Below, in pieces: positions 17,380 to 32,198 of a DNA stretch of 64,000 bases (positions are counted from its first letter, which is position 1; every line of letters starts with the position of its first letter). Below the pieces are notes generated by a model. That model saw only the letters and a list, made by a program, of their open reading frames with translations, was not told where the DNA came from and did no database searches. Origin of the DNA: Yersinia massiliensis (GTDB lineage Bacteria; Pseudomonadota; Gammaproteobacteria; Enterobacterales; Enterobacteriaceae); assembly GCF_003048255.1 (NCBI RefSeq), contig NZ_CP028487.1:4898001-4962000 (forward strand). Direction: 5' to 3'. A program made the position numbers and the translations under genes.

Positions 17380-20178
17380 TTAGTGTGCCTGATCCCAATT
17401 ATCTCCAACCCCGACATCAACCTTCAAAGGTACCGCCAGTTGCATACTCTGCTCCATCAGCTCGCGGATTTTCTGCTCAGCACTTTCCAATACACTTTCA
17501 TGCACTTCAAATACCAATTCATCGTGTACTTGCATGATAACCCGCACCAAAGGCTCAGATTCTTGCTGCAACCAAGCATCCACCGCGATCATCGCTCGTT
17601 TGATAATATCGGCAGCAGTTCCTTGCATTGGCGCATTGATAGCTTCACGTTCAGCGGCCTTACGACGAGTGGCATTCCGTGAGTGAATATCAGGCAGATA
17701 GAGACGGCGGCCATCCAATGTGGTGACGTAGCCTTGATCCGCGGCTTGTTTGCGAGTGCGCTCCATGTATTCCAGCACACCCGGATAGCGCTCAAAGTAG
17801 AGATCCATATAACGCTGTGCTTCACCACGAGGGATATTCAACTGCCGCGCTAAACCAAATGCGCTCATGCCATAAATCAAGCCAAAGTTAATGGCTTTAG
17901 CACTACGACGCTGCTCGGTTGTCACGTTTTCTAATGGCAAACCAAAGACTTCTGCCGCTGTCGCGCGGTGAATATCCTTCCCAGCAGCAAACGCAGCCAA
18001 CAATCCTTCATCCTGTGACAAATGTGCCATGATTCGCAGCTCAATCTGCGAATAGTCGGCCGCCATGATGCGGTAACCTTTTGGCGCGATAAAAGCCTGA
18101 CGTATACGACGCCCTTCTTCATTGCGCACCGGAATATTTTGCAGGTTAGGATCACGGGATGACAAACGCCCTGTGGCCGTTACAGCTTGATGATAAGAGG
18201 TATGGACCCGGCCCGAGACGGGGTTAATCATCAACGGTAACTTATCGGTATAGGTTGTTTTTAGCTTTGCCAATCCACGGTATTCGAGGATGACTTTCGG
18301 CAGGGGATAATCCAGCGCCAACTCCGCGAGCACTTCTTCATTAGTGGACGCCGCGCCGCCAGGCGTTTTTTTCAAAATCGGCAATTTTTGTTTTTCATAC
18401 AAAATCACCTGTAGCTGCTTAGGTGATGCCAAATTGAAAGGTTCTTCAGCCAGCTCATGAGCCTGTTTTTCCAGCTCATCGAGACGAAGAGTGAGCTCTT
18501 TGGAGTGCGCTGCTAATATATTTTGGTCAATCAATACGCCGGTACGCTCAATGCGGGACAATACTGGCAGCAATGGCATCTCAATATCTTGGAACACTCG
18601 CTTCAAGCCATCACTTTGCTGCAATTTTGGCCATAGAACCAAGTGCAACTGTAGGGTGACGTCAGCATCTTCTGATGCATATGGCCCAGCTTGCTCCAAT
18701 GCAATTTGGTTAAACGTCAGCTGATTCTTTCCTTTACCGGCAATCTCTTCAAAAGTGATGGTCTTATGGTTGAGATACCGTTCCGCCAAGCTATCCATGT
18801 CATGACGACCCGCTACACTGTTTAGAACATAAGATTCCAACATGGTATCAAAAGCGATTCCACGCAGATCAATGCCATAACGCGCCAGCATACTTTGATC
18901 AAACTTGAGGTTTTGCCCAACTTTAAGCGCTTTTTCATCTTCCAACAGCGGTTTTAGCGTCGCGAGCACCCAATCACGATCGAGCTGTTCAGGGGCATCA
19001 AGATAATCATGCGCTAACGGCAGATAAGCAGCTTCACCCGGCGCGACAGCAAAAGACAGACCAATCAAATTGCTGCTAAGAGTATCGAGGCCATCAGTTT
19101 CAGTATCAAAGGCGAAGACTTCCGCTTTTTTCAAGCGTTCAATCCAATCCGCTAAGGATTTCTCATCCAAGATGGTTTGGTAATTATCTTGCGATAATAC
19201 CGCCGTCACTTCAGCGGCCGGTGCCGGCTCTGCTGCAACAAACGCTTTATTGTTGCCCTGCCCTGTTGGTCGCTCTTTTTTACCGTCTAGCCATTTACCG
19301 GCTTCGACATCTGCCAACCAACGCTTAAATTCGTAACGGGCGAATAGCTGATGTAACTGCTCGTCATCCGGTGAGGAAACGGTCAGTTCATCGCAGGTCA
19401 CCTCCAGTTCAACATCCGTTTTAATGGTGGCAAGTTTATAGGAAAGATAAGCAACATCTTTATTTTGCTCTAACTTGGCAGACATCGTTTTTGAGCCACG
19501 GAATGACAGCGTAGAAATCTTATCTAAATTACTGAAGAGTGCATCCAACCCACCCAGACCTTGCAATAAGGCCTGCGCTGTTTTTTCGCCGACACCAGGC
19601 ACTCCTGGAATATTGTCCGATGAGTCACCCATGAGGGCGAGAAAATCAATAATCAATTCAGGAGGAACGCCATATTTTTCGCACACTTCCTGTGGCCCTA
19701 AAATAGCGTTGTTCATAGTATTAATGAGAGTGATATTCGGCGTAACTAGTTGCGCCATATCTTTATCACCCGTACTAATTAATACAGCATGACCGGCTTT
19801 CTCTGCTTCTTGTGCCAATGTACCAATGACATCATCAGCCTCTACGCCAGAAACCACTAATAAAGGCAATCCCATCGCCTTTACCATTTGGTGAAGTGGC
19901 TCTATTTGCAACCGTAAATCATCGGGCATAGGAGGGCGATGAGATTTATATTCCGCGAAAAGCTCGTCACGAAACGTTTTTCCTTTAGCATCAAAAACAA
20001 CCGCAACATGGCTTGGACGATATTGCAGCAACAGACTGCGCAACATGTTCAACACGCCATACATCGCACCAGTTGGCTCACCGCTGCTATTGGTCAGCGG
20101 CGGGAAAGCATGGTAAGCACGATAGAGGTAAGAGGAACCGTCAACGAGGATCAATGGGTTTTCTGCAATCTGGGCCAT
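17380..20178 (-). CDS. polA: DNA polymerase I
   Basis: DNA polymerase I fills gaps and removes RNA primers in replication and repair. The 932 residues match the family. Domains: 5'-3' exonuclease (about 1-300, with [18 protein letters not shown]), 3'-5' exonuclease (about 330-520, with the DTETDGL metal-binding residues) and polymerase (about 530-932, with motif [12 protein letters not shown] and motif [10 protein letters not shown]). Spot 42 lies just downstream on the same strand. A perfect DnaA box lies about 130 bp upstream. Confidence 0.99.
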   Translation of the reverse strand: MAQIAENPLILVDGSSYLYRAYHAFPPLTNSSGEPTGAMYGVLNMLRSLLLQYRPSHVAVVFDAKGKTFRDELFAEYKSHRPPMPDDLRLQIEPLHQMVKAMGLPLLVVSGVEADDVIGTLAQEAEKAGHAVLISTGDKDMAQLVTPNITLINTMNNAILGPQEVCEKYGVPPELIIDFLALMGDSSDNIPGVPGVGEKTAQALLQGLGGLDALFSNLDKISTLSFRGSKTMSAKLEQNKDVAYLSYKLATIKTDVELEVTCDELTVSSPDDEQLHQLFARYEFKRWLADVEAGKWLDGKKERPTGQGNNKAFVAAEPAPAAEVTAVLSQDNYQTILDEKSLADWIERLKKAEVFAFDTETDGLDTLSSNLIGLSFAVAPGEAAYLPLAHDYLDAPEQLDRDWVLATLKPLLEDEKALKVGQNLKFDQSMLARYGIDLRGIAFDTMLESYVLNSVAGRHDMDSLAERYLNHKTITFEEIAGKGKNQLTFNQIALEQAGPYASEDADVTLQLHLVLWPKLQQSDGLKRVFQDIEMPLLPVLSRIERTGVLIDQNILAAHSKELTLRLDELEKQAHELAEEPFNLASPKQLQVILYEKQKLPILKKTPGGAASTNEEVLAELALDYPLPKVILEYRGLAKLKTTYTDKLPLMINPVSGRVHTSYHQAVTATGRLSSRDPNLQNIPVRNEEGRRIRQAFIAPKGYRIMAADYSQIELRIMAHLSQDEGLLAAFAAGKDIHRATAAEVFGLPLENVTTEQRRSAKAINFGLIYGMSAFGLARQLNIPRGEAQRYMDLYFERYPGVLEYMERTRKQAADQGYVTTLDGRRLYLPDIHSRNATRRKAAEREAINAPMQGTAADIIKRAMIAVDAWLQQESEPLVRVIMQVHDELVFEVHESVLESAEQKIRELMEQSMQLAVPLKVDVGVGDNWDQAH

Positions 20179-20741
20179 AGAGTTTCTTCATCTTTATTCA
20201 GCAAGGTCTGACGCTAAGAATGCCATAGCTAACGGCAAGAGACGAATCTTAGCGTCCATTCTTGTGCAAAAGAGAACATTTTTGCGTGAAGATCGTCAAG
20301 ATCAATCCTGTGGATAACTTTGTGAGTAAAAATATGTGCAGATTATATTCGTTCGCCCTTTATGATAGGACTGATTATTAAATTCATTATTATCATTAAG
20401 TTATGGCTATTGGCTTATTATTTTACTGTCATTTTTCCTTTATCTAAATTGTGGATATTACTTATTTAGTTATGAACTTAAGATAAATAATTTTCACATA
20501 TTCGTTACCCATCTTATGTCTGTTTTTATTACACGTCGTTTCCTAACTTTAGCGTTTAGACATCGGAAATATCCATCGCGAATCATCATTGAAATAGATG
20601 AAAACATTGAAAGCAACACGACAAAATATAGAAGATAGGCATTCAGATGCACCACCTAGATTCTAGATAATATGAAGATTTTACGGCATAGAAAGGAATA
20701 AAATTGAAAATCGACGTTTAGTGTTAAGTATTGAATAAGTA
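20179..20741. other. Long non-coding region between polA and dsbA
   Basis: About 560 AT-rich bases hold no supported gene on either strand. E. coli has yihF and yihG here, and neither is present. The polA promoter must lie at the left end, and the DnaA box is described separately. I see no remnant of a coding frame. Confidence 0.6.
20309..20317 (+). promoter_or_regulatory. DnaA box upstream of polA
   Basis: TGTGGATAA is a perfect consensus DnaA 9-mer about 130 bp upstream of the polA start. DnaA has been reported to stimulate polA expression in E. coli, so the site may be functional. Confidence 0.55.
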
Positions 20742-20773
20742 AAATAGGCGCTAACGAAAGCCAGCGCCTATTT
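20742..20773 (-). terminator. Terminator after dsbA
   Basis: AAATAGGCGCT and AGCGCCTATTT form an 11-bp perfect stem with a ten-base loop just after the dsbA stop, and a T-rich stretch follows on the minus strand. Confidence 0.88.
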
Positions 20774-20781
20774 ACGTATAT

Positions 20782-21405
20782 TTACTTTTGCGTCAGTAGA
20801 AACTTAACAACATCCGCATACTGTTTAGCATAATTTTCCATTGAACTGGTATCCATGCCATCATTTTTAATCATATATTTGCCATTAACAAACATTGCAG
20901 GAACACCGCGTAATTCTAAATCTTCAGCTGCTTTTTGCTGCTGAACAACGAGCGATTTCACTACAAAGCTATTTAATGCCGCATCATAGTCTTCACCACT
21001 TACACCCGCTTTGATAAAGACATTACGGATATCATCAGGAGTTTGAACGGTTTGAGTTTTCTGCACGCCTTCAAACATCAGTGGGGTGATTTTATCCTCA
21101 ACACCTAATGCCATGGCAACAGCCCATGCCTGAGTCAGTTGTTTACCCAATGGACCAAGGAACTCAACATGATAGCGGGTCATTTTTGTCCCTTCCGGCA
21201 GTGCTTTTTTTACTGTCTCAGGAACATGGTAAATCTCTTCAAACTGGTAGCAGTGTGGGCAATAGAAAGAGAAAAACTCCAAAACCTGAGGTTCACCTGT
21301 TACAGGTTTGTTCAACGTCTGGTACTGAGTACCGTCTGTAAATTGTGCCGCTGATGCGCTAAATGCCATCACCATGCCAACGAGAGCCAACCAAACATTT
21401 TTCAT
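20782..21405 (-). CDS. dsbA: Periplasmic thiol:disulphide oxidoreductase DsbA
   Basis: DsbA introduces disulphide bonds into proteins entering the periplasm and is reoxidised by DsbB. The 207-residue precursor has a signal peptide ending FSASAA (about 19 residues) and the active site CPHC in [14 protein letters not shown]. The cis-Pro motif [10 protein letters not shown] near residue 170 is present. The gene follows srkA on the same strand after 67 bp, as in E. coli, where the two are co-transcribed under Cpx influence. Confidence 0.98.
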   Translation of the reverse strand: MKNVWLALVGMVMAFSASAAQFTDGTQYQTLNKPVTGEPQVLEFFSFYCPHCYQFEEIYHVPETVKKALPEGTKMTRYHVEFLGPLGKQLTQAWAVAMALGVEDKITPLMFEGVQKTQTVQTPDDIRNVFIKAGVSGEDYDAALNSFVVKSLVVQQQKAAEDLELRGVPAMFVNGKYMIKNDGMDTSSMENYAKQYADVVKFLLTQK

Positions 21406-21442
21406 ACTATAACTATCTCCATTATCTATCTTAGCTTTAGTG

Positions 21443-21478
21443 CATTAATTTGCTTCAGTACATTAATTTGCTTCAGTA
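21443..21478. repeat. 18-bp direct tandem duplication at the srkA stop
   Basis: CATTAATTTGCTTCAGTA occurs twice back to back. The right copy covers the srkA stop codon and the left copy extends into the srkA-dsbA gap. It probably arose by slippage. Confidence 0.85.
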
Positions 21479-22459
21479 CATTGGCATCAGCTGCAAAGGG
21501 GGTACCTGCAACAGTTTAACCTGCTCTGTAAATAGCTTAGTCTGTTGTAGCCAAAAATCAGACTCAGCCATCCACGGAAAGCTTTTAGGGAATGCTGGGT
21601 CCTGCCAACGTCTGGCGACCCAGGCAAGGTAATAAACCATCCGCATCGCACGCAGAGGTTCAATCAGTGCAAGTTCTCGCGAATCAAAATCAGTGAATTC
21701 ACTATAAGCCTCCAGCAATATATCTAACTGGATTAATTGCTCACTGCGTTCACCATGTAACAACATCCAAAGATCTTGGATAGCTGGGCCATTTCTGGCG
21801 TCATCTAGGTCAACAAACATTGGCCCATCACGCCATAAAATATTACCTGGGTGGCAATCGCCGTGTAACCGTAGTGGTTGCCAATCGGTATGCCAATATT
21901 GCTTGATGGTGCTGATCAATAGATCGGTCGCCGCCAGAAAATTATCCCGCTGTTTTGCGGGCACTAAGTTGCTGCTGGCCAACAACTGGCGTGGCTCAGT
22001 TAGATATTCTTCGATACCGATCGTGGGGCGAGTAACAAAAAGTTTATCACGCCCAACGTGATGAATCCGGCCAAGAAATCTCCCAACCCATTCTAATTGT
22101 TCAAGATTATCCATTTCATACTGGCGACCGCCGACACTTGGAAATACCGCAAAGTAAAAGTCATTTTGAGTATGCAAGGTCTGTCCATTTAGCTGCAATG
22201 GGGCAACAACGGGTATCTCTGACTCTGCTAATTCAAACGAAAACAGATGCTCTTCGGTAATTTGTTCGTCACTCCAGCGTTCGGGGCGATAAAACTTCAC
22301 CACGTAGCGTTTACGATCTTCGTCCATAAACTGATAAACGCGGTTTTCGTAGCTATTAAGCGCCGTTAATCCTGAATCTACTTGTAGTCCTACCCCTTCA
22401 AGGGCATCCATAATGAGATCAGGAGACAACGTCTGAAAATTAAAAGCAGAGCTGTTCAT
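21473..22459 (-). CDS. srkA: Stress response kinase SrkA (YihE/RdoA)
   Basis: SrkA is a Ser/Thr protein kinase with a fold like choline kinase; in E. coli it protects cells from stress-linked death and lies downstream of the Cpx response. Brenner motif LHGDCHPGNILW and metal-binding VDLDDARNGP are present. The ATG at 22459 gives 328 residues, equal to E. coli, and MNSSAFNFQTL matches its N-terminus. A TTG four codons earlier is less likely. It lies between yihD and dsbA as in E. coli. Confidence 0.96.
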   Translation of the reverse strand: MNSSAFNFQTLSPDLIMDALEGVGLQVDSGLTALNSYENRVYQFMDEDRKRYVVKFYRPERWSDEQITEEHLFSFELAESEIPVVAPLQLNGQTLHTQNDFYFAVFPSVGGRQYEMDNLEQLEWVGRFLGRIHHVGRDKLFVTRPTIGIEEYLTEPRQLLASSNLVPAKQRDNFLAATDLLISTIKQYWHTDWQPLRLHGDCHPGNILWRDGPMFVDLDDARNGPAIQDLWMLLHGERSEQLIQLDILLEAYSEFTDFDSRELALIEPLRAMRMVYYLAWVARRWQDPAFPKSFPWMAESDFWLQQTKLFTEQVKLLQVPPLQLMPMY

Positions 22460-22549
22460 AACAACATTCAATCTATATAAGTGACAGCGACGCGCTGAGA
22501 ATAAGAAATAGTATCATCAAAGCCCTTTCTACGCAGATAAGGAGTATGA

Positions 22550-22819
22550 CTAATCTTTAATGACACCACGCGCGCGTAATATGGCTGTCTTAAAATCTTC
22601 TTCGAAATCCTTTTTCAAACCAGGTATGGCTTCTGTCGAAGCTGAACCACGCATTTTCAGATGATAAATAAGAATATCGTCTGTTAGATCTGAAAACTCA
22701 CCTTCAAAACCAGCTTCTGTTGCCAGTTTTTGTAAAAATTGCACCAAATTCAAATCCGGCTCTTGCTGCCAGGCCGGATGTAAAAGCTCAATCAGTTCAT
22801 TAACACGATGACATTTCAT
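22550..22819 (-). CDS. yihD: YihD family protein (DUF1040)
   Basis: An 89-residue acidic cytoplasmic protein matching E. coli YihD over its whole length ([18 protein letters not shown] start). The family's function is not established. It is divergent from mobA and 90 bp upstream of srkA on the same strand. Confidence 0.93.
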   Translation of the reverse strand: MKCHRVNELIELLHPAWQQEPDLNLVQFLQKLATEAGFEGEFSDLTDDILIYHLKMRGSASTEAIPGLKKDFEEDFKTAILRARGVIKD

Positions 22820-22971
22820 AGCAAATTTATCCTGTTCAAAAATATGCAGACAAAGTAACAGGGATATTCACACAGGGAAAGAGAGGCTACTGTCAATAAA
22901 AGTAAATCCTGACCGATCCTCTATTTAACGATACAATTCTGCAGTGAGTTGAATATAGCGGAGAGGTAGCA

Positions 22972-23559
22972 ATGCAGCCCAATATAACAGGCGTTATTCT
23001 TGCTGGAGGCCGTTCATCCCGAATGGGGGGAAACGATAAAGGACTTATTCTTCTCAATGGTAAACCGCTGTTTCAACATGTTTTTGACCGATTAAAACCT
23101 CAAGTCGATGAAGTCATCATTAATGCTAATCGTCATCAGGCGTTGTATCAAGTCAGTGGTATACCCGTCATAAGCGATATCATTACAGGCTTTGTCGGGC
23201 CGCTGGCAGGGATGCATGCAGGATTAAGCTATTCACATACCGAATGGGTAATATTCGCTCCCTGTGACGTTCCTATGCTTCCTTCAAATTTAGTTTCTCA
23301 ACTGTGGCTCGGGAAGCAGCAGGCACTGGCAGCTTATGTACACGATGGTGAACGAGCGCATCCGACATTGGCTTTAATGCATGTGAGTTTGAAGCCATTC
23401 CTAACTGAGTTCTTGGCACAAGGCGATCGTAAATTAATGATATTCATGGAGAGCCTACATGCGCAACCTGTGATGTTTCGTGAACAAGCCAGCCAATTCA
23501 GCAACCTAAATACTCCCACTGATTGCGAATTATGGGAACAAGGTAAAAGAGGGATGTGA
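22972..23559 (+). CDS. mobA: Molybdenum cofactor guanylyltransferase MobA
   Basis: MobA transfers GMP from GTP to molybdopterin to form the guanine dinucleotide cofactor used by DMSO reductase-type enzymes. The N-terminal nucleotide-binding motif LAGGRSSRMGGNDK (residues 10-23), the GPLAGMHAG segment and the metal-binding APCDVP are intact. The 195 residues match the E. coli length. GAGAGG precedes the ATG. mobB starts within the last base of its stop codon. Confidence 0.97.
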   Translation: MQPNITGVILAGGRSSRMGGNDKGLILLNGKPLFQHVFDRLKPQVDEVIINANRHQALYQVSGIPVISDIITGFVGPLAGMHAGLSYSHTEWVIFAPCDVPMLPSNLVSQLWLGKQQALAAYVHDGERAHPTLALMHVSLKPFLTEFLAQGDRKLMIFMESLHAQPVMFREQASQFSNLNTPTDCELWEQGKRGM

Positions 23560-24089
23560 TGAACAAAGGTACACCACCACTGTTAGGTATAGCCGCCTAT
23601 AGCGGCACAGGAAAAACAACTTTGCTGAAAAGCTTGATTCCCTTACTGCTGCAGCGACAAATTCGGGTCGGCTTAATCAAACATACCCACCACAATATGG
23701 AAATTGATACTCCAGGGAAAGATAGCTATGAGTTACGCAAGGCTGGAGCTCATCAGACGTTAGTTGCAAGTGATTGCCGCTGGGCATTGATGACTGAAAC
23801 ACCCGAACAATCTCCCTTAGATCTGCACTATCTTGCCAGCCGCTTAGACCCCTCGACGATTGATTTAATCTTAGTTGAAGGATTTAAACATGAGCCGATC
23901 AGCAAAATAGCACTTTATAGAGAAGCTGTGGGTAAGCCATTTGCCGGCTTGATTGATGAATACGTTATCGCGTTGGCGAGTGACACTCAGGTCGAGAGCA
24001 CGGTTGAGCAGTTGGATATCAACCAACCGGAAGAGATCGCTGCTTTCATTTGCAGTTGGCTAGAAAAAAATGGAAATAAAACAAAGTGA
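23559..24089 (+). CDS. mobB: Molybdopterin-guanine dinucleotide biosynthesis adaptor MobB
   Basis: MobB is a GTP-binding protein that assists MobA but is not essential. Walker A AYSGTGKTTLLK lies near residues 13-24, and the conserved KHTHHNMEIDTPGKDS follows. The ATG at 23559 shares its A with the mobA stop (TGATG), a typical coupled start; a GTG one codon earlier is also possible. The protein has 176 residues. It converges on the rRNA operon across two terminators. Confidence 0.95.
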   Translation: MNKGTPPLLGIAAYSGTGKTTLLKSLIPLLLQRQIRVGLIKHTHHNMEIDTPGKDSYELRKAGAHQTLVASDCRWALMTETPEQSPLDLHYLASRLDPSTIDLILVEGFKHEPISKIALYREAVGKPFAGLIDEYVIALASDTQVESTVEQLDINQPEEIAAFICSWLEKNGNKTK

Positions 24090-24173
24090 TAGTCGAGCAC
24101 TCGTGATCTCGAGCTATTATCTACGCATAAAGTATTTTTTAAGCTGATGGCATCATAGTTTTAAATGACGGCA

Positions 24174-24210
24174 TAAAAAAAGCCCTCTGCTGTGCAGAAG
24201 GCTTTTCTTT
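24174..24210 (-). terminator. Second terminator of the rRNA operon
   Basis: On the minus strand AGCCTTCTGC-ACA-GCAGAGGGCT forms a near-perfect stem followed by seven T. It stands about 25 bp beyond the first terminator. Confidence 0.88.
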
Positions 24211-24224
24211 TGACTTTGACCCAT

Positions 24225-24257
24225 AGCAAAAACCCCACGCTTTTGGCATGGGGTCTC
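24225..24257 (-). terminator. First terminator of the rRNA operon
   Basis: On the minus strand ACCCCATGC-CAAAA-GCGTGGGGT is followed by TTTTGC, just after the 5S gene. Tandem terminators are common after rrn operons. Confidence 0.9.
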
Positions 24258-24267
24258 GGCTTATTTG

Positions 24268-24387
24268 ATGCCTGGCAGTGTCCTACTCTCGCATGGGGAG
24301 ACCCCACACTACCATCGGCGCTACGGCGTTTCACTTCTGAGTTCGGCATGGGATCAGGTGGGACCACCGCGCTATGGCCGCCAGGCA
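24268..24387 (-). rRNA. rrf: 5S ribosomal RNA
   Basis: The 120-nt sequence starts TGCCTGGCGGCC and ends with the complementary TGCCAGGCAT, and contains the conserved CCGAACTCAGAAGTGAAACG. It lies about 110 bp downstream of 23S. Confidence 0.98.
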
Positions 24388-24495
24388 AATTCTGTTTCAA
24401 TCAACCCGCTACACGTCTCTTCGCGCAGCCAGTCAACCCAATCTCGGAACTTCGCTGAAAATCTCTCAATACCACCAAAACACCTTTGGTGTTGT

Positions 24496-27401
<2,906 letters not shown>

Positions 27402-27549
27402 TCACAACCCAAAGATGTTTTATCGTGAAGATAAAGACCTTCATGCTGTGATTATTGAGAGACTCTCACACAGGTTACTGATTATCCCGATACTTCTACG
27501 GTGAGATAATGTTCAGCTGTATGGTTTCAATTTTCAGCTTGTTCCAGAT

Positions 27550-27562
27550 TGTTAAAGAGCAA
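27550..27562 (-). promoter_or_regulatory. boxA antitermination signal before 23S
   Basis: TGCTCTTTAACA on the minus strand is the boxA motif used by the Nus antitermination complex, in the 16S-23S spacer between tRNA-Glu and 23S. Confidence 0.82.
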
Positions 27563-27649
27563 TAGCTTAAACACGACTTGTGAAAGTCATCTTTAAGATA
27601 TTTTCGGTTTCGCAGAACCGGTGATAATGTCTTTCACACATTATCGGAT

Positions 27650-27725
27650 TGGCGTCCCCAAGGGGATTCGAACCCCTGTTACAGCCGTGAAAGGGCAGTG
27701 TCCTAGGCCTCTAGACGATGGGGAC
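27650..27725 (-). tRNA. gltT-type: tRNA-Glu (anticodon UUC)
   Basis: The 76-nt gene starts GTCCCCATCGTCTAGAGGCC, has anticodon TTC in CCCTTTCACGG, T-arm GGTTCGAATCC, and an encoded CCA end. It lies in the 16S-23S spacer, as in the tRNA-Glu class of E. coli rrn operons. Confidence 0.98.
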
Positions 27726-27922
27726 ACAAAAATGACTACTGAATCACTGATTCAGTATTTTTGTGTAAAGGTGAGAATGTGGTGACACATTCGAACGACT
27801 GATGCAGTTAAAACTCGATGCCGAGGTTTTATCGCACAATCATCACCCTCATCAACAGGTGCTTTGCTCTATTACATTCATCAGACAATCTGTGTGGACA
27901 CTACGCAATGCGTATCGTGAGG

Positions 27923-29465
<1,543 letters not shown>

Positions 29466-29649
29466 AAGATTTGTTTGATTTGCTACCGAGGTAGCGATGC
29501 TCAAAGATTACTTTCTGCAAATATGCATTCGAACCGAGGTTCAAATGTTTACTGCTTTGGTCACTCTTCAAGACTTTGATATTGCTTCTGCCTGTCGAAA
29601 CAGGCTTCGATATCGTCTTGCGAGTGCCCACACAGATTGTCTGATAAAT

Positions 29650-29661
29650 TGTTAAAGAGCG
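29650..29661 (-). promoter_or_regulatory. boxA antitermination signal in the 16S leader
   Basis: CGCTCTTTAACA on the minus strand, about 185 bp before 16S, matches the rrn leader boxA. TTTATCAGACAATCTGTGTG, a typical leader continuation, follows. Confidence 0.87.
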
Positions 29662-29711
29662 TTCGTTACCTGTTAACCTTGCGGTTAATCTGACGGTAAC
29701 GCGGGAGGCAG

Positions 29712-29739
29712 ATAATACGCTTTCCCGCTGAAGTGTCAA
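29712..29739 (-). promoter_or_regulatory. rrn P2 promoter
   Basis: TTGACA, 16 bases, then TATTAT on the minus strand. It lies about 120 bp downstream of P1, the usual tandem rrn arrangement. Confidence 0.87.
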
Positions 29740-29829
29740 GATTTTCTTTTTAACTTTCGTTTAAAGAACTTGCTTATCACTTCCTAACCCGGCGATGTTT
29801 ATGTCGTTGTTCCCGGTCAGTGGAGGCGC

Positions 29830-29857
29830 ATTATAGGGAGTTCCTGACAGGCTGCAA
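29830..29857 (-). promoter_or_regulatory. rrn P1 promoter
   Basis: TTGCAG, 16 bases, then TATAAT followed by GCGCC, the GC-rich discriminator that makes rrn P1 sensitive to ppGpp. The spacer contains CTGTCAGGAACTCCC, much like E. coli. An A- and T-rich UP-like element lies just upstream. Confidence 0.92.
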
Positions 29858-30011
29858 CCCTTAATTTCAAAAAAGTTTTCAACCGTGTTTTTTTTCAGCA
29901 ATAATGAAGTAATAGGCGGGTTTTTAAACAATTATTACGCTAAACATTCAATCTATGAATGAAACAGTAGAGTAAAATAGAAATATAAGAAGACAGATAG
30001 GACAAATCACC
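29858..30011. other. Upstream activating region of the rrn P1 promoter and yieP promoter region
   Basis: AT-rich DNA with A- and T-tracts between the divergent rrn P1 and yieP. Fis sites are expected from family knowledge, but I cannot define them by eye. No small gene is seen. Confidence 0.5.
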
Positions 30012-30701
30012 ATGCAACTCAATACCCAACAACAGGCCGCCCAACGTAATCTTTCATATCTGTTGGCCGAAAAAATTGGTCAGCGCATTCTAATAGGTGA
30101 ATATGAGGCCGGTAGCATCTTGCCTGGCGAGATAGAGTTGGGTGAACAGTTTGGTGTCAGTCGTACAGCAGTGCGTGAAGCGGTGAAAATGCTCGCAGCA
30201 AAAGGGATGTTATTACCACGCCCCCGTATTGGTACCCGAGTGATGCCCAAAACAAATTGGAACTACCTTGATCAGGAATTATTGACCTGGTGGATGAACA
30301 AAGAGAATTTCGATCAAGTGATGCAGCACTTCCTTATATTAAGGACATCACTTGAGCCGCAAGCTTGTTCACTCGCCGCAATAAATGCCAATGAGGAACA
30401 GCGCGTGCTGCTAGCTTCATTAATTGCAGAGATGCGGGCGCTGCATAACCACTTTAACCGTGAGCGATGGATTCAGGTGGATGCTCAGTTTCATCAGTTA
30501 ATCTATGAAGCCAGTGGTAACCCATTCTTGACGTCTTTCGCTAATTTGTTCAGTTCGGTATATCACAGTTATTTTCGTGCCATTACCGGCGATGAAGTAC
30601 TTCAGCTGCAACACCATCAGGATATTGTTGATGCCATTCTCGCCAGTGATAGCCAAGGGGCCTTATTAGCCTGCCAAGTGTTATTAAAAGAGAAAGATTA
30701 G
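30012..30701 (+). CDS. yieP: YieP, GntR/FadR-family transcriptional regulator
   Basis: The N-terminal winged helix (about residues 15-80) contains LGEQFGVSRTAVREAVKMLAAKGML, the GntR signature. The C-terminal FCD ligand domain (about 95-220) has the usual acidic and His pattern (QVDAQFHQLIYEASGN). The 229 residues match E. coli YieP. It is divergent from the rRNA operon and lies upstream of hsrA, as at E. coli rrnC. Its ligand is not evident from the sequence. Confidence 0.93.
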   Translation: MQLNTQQQAAQRNLSYLLAEKIGQRILIGEYEAGSILPGEIELGEQFGVSRTAVREAVKMLAAKGMLLPRPRIGTRVMPKTNWNYLDQELLTWWMNKENFDQVMQHFLILRTSLEPQACSLAAINANEEQRVLLASLIAEMRALHNHFNRERWIQVDAQFHQLIYEASGNPFLTSFANLFSSVYHSYFRAITGDEVLQLQHHQDIVDAILASDSQGALLACQVLLKEKD

Positions 30702-30773
30702 CCGCGAGATGTTATTTATATCTCTATATAGAAAGAGGGTACTAACACTCTCTCGATAAAATCAGGACGGACA

Positions 30774-32198
30774 ATGATAAAATCTGCGCGTAGCATGGCG
30801 GGTCTTCCTTGGATAGCCGCCATGGCTTTCTTTATGCAGGCTTTGGATGCCACCATACTGAATACCGCTTTGCCATCAATCGCGGAAAGCCTCAACAGGT
30901 CACCATTGACCATGCAATCCGCCATTATCAGCTATACCCTAACCGTCGCCATGTTGATTCCTGTTAGTGGATGGTTAGCAGACCGTTTTGGCACTCGGCG
31001 GGTTTTTATTTTGGCGGTATCTCTCTTTACGCTGGGATCGCTTTTGTGTGCACTGTCAGGCTCATTGCCATTTCTCGTTGCCTCACGCGTGATTCAAGGT
31101 ATCGGTGGGGCGATGATGATGCCCGTCGCTCGGCTTGCACTTATTCGAGCCTATCCGCGTAGTGAATTGTTACCGGTACTCAATTTTGTCACGATTCCAG
31201 GATTAATTGGGCCAGTTTTGGGGCCGCTACTGGGCGGACTACTGGTGACTTACGCCACTTGGCACTGGATTTTTATCCTTAATATCCCAATCGGTATATT
31301 AGGCATTATTTACGCACGTAAATTCATGCCTGACTTCACCATGCCTAAACGCGCGTTTGATTTTATCGGCTTCCTGCTGTTCGGTAGTAGTTTGGTGCTT
31401 ATTTCCGTCAGTTTAGAGATCATGGGGCGACCCGATATTGCCAGTTATCTACCTGCCCTGACGCTAATTAGCGGTTTGTTGATGCTTCTCTTCTATATAT
31501 TCCACGCCAAAGGCCACCCGAATCCATTAATTGGTTTGCCACTATTCAAAACCAGAACCTTTTCGGTGGGTATTGCGGGGAACGTAGCCTCACGATTAGG
31601 AACAGGTTGCGTACCGTTCTTAATGCCACTGATGTTACAGGTTGGATTTGGTTACTCCGCCATTATTGCCGGTTGCATGATGGCACCCACGGCCATTGGT
31701 TCGATGATGGCGAAATCAGCCGTGACGCAGGTATTACGTTCGCTGGGCTATCGCAAAGTCTTAGTGAGTGTCACTGCCATTATCGGTGTGCTAATTGCAT
31801 TATTTGCGTTGCAATCACCGGGCATGTCGCCTTGGTTGATGATCTTGCCACTCTTTGTTTTGGGTATGGCGATGTCGACTCAGTTCACGGCCATGAATAC
31901 CATCACCTTGGCAGACTTAACCGATAACAATGCCAGTTCAGGCAACAGTGTTCTGGCTGTTACTCAACAATTAGCTATCAGTTTTGGGGTTGCCATCAGT
32001 GCGGTGGTATTACGGTTTTATGATGGGATGTCGTTTGGCAATAATGTCGATCACTTCCATTACACCTTTATTACGATGGGCGTGGTGACATTATTCTCCT
32101 CTGCGGTGTTCTTATTACTCAAACCAAAAGATGGCGACAACTTAATTCAGGGCCGCAATGTTAAAAAAGTCTCGCGCCCTGCAGAGAGTGAAGTTTAA
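30774..32198 (+). CDS. hsrA: HsrA (YieO), drug:proton antiporter-like MFS transporter
   Basis: A 474-residue membrane protein of the DHA2 family, with about 13-14 hydrophobic segments. MFS motif A is [13 protein letters not shown], and the motif C-like [16 protein letters not shown] is typical of drug exporters. E. coli HsrA has the same length and position. Substrate is unproven. Its last four bases overlap the rbsR stop on the other strand. Confidence 0.94.
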   Translation: MIKSARSMAGLPWIAAMAFFMQALDATILNTALPSIAESLNRSPLTMQSAIISYTLTVAMLIPVSGWLADRFGTRRVFILAVSLFTLGSLLCALSGSLPFLVASRVIQGIGGAMMMPVARLALIRAYPRSELLPVLNFVTIPGLIGPVLGPLLGGLLVTYATWHWIFILNIPIGILGIIYARKFMPDFTMPKRAFDFIGFLLFGSSLVLISVSLEIMGRPDIASYLPALTLISGLLMLLFYIFHAKGHPNPLIGLPLFKTRTFSVGIAGNVASRLGTGCVPFLMPLMLQVGFGYSAIIAGCMMAPTAIGSMMAKSAVTQVLRSLGYRKVLVSVTAIIGVLIALFALQSPGMSPWLMILPLFVLGMAMSTQFTAMNTITLADLTDNNASSGNSVLAVTQQLAISFGVAISAVVLRFYDGMSFGNNVDHFHYTFITMGVVTLFSSAVFLLLKPKDGDNLIQGRNVKKVSRPAESEV

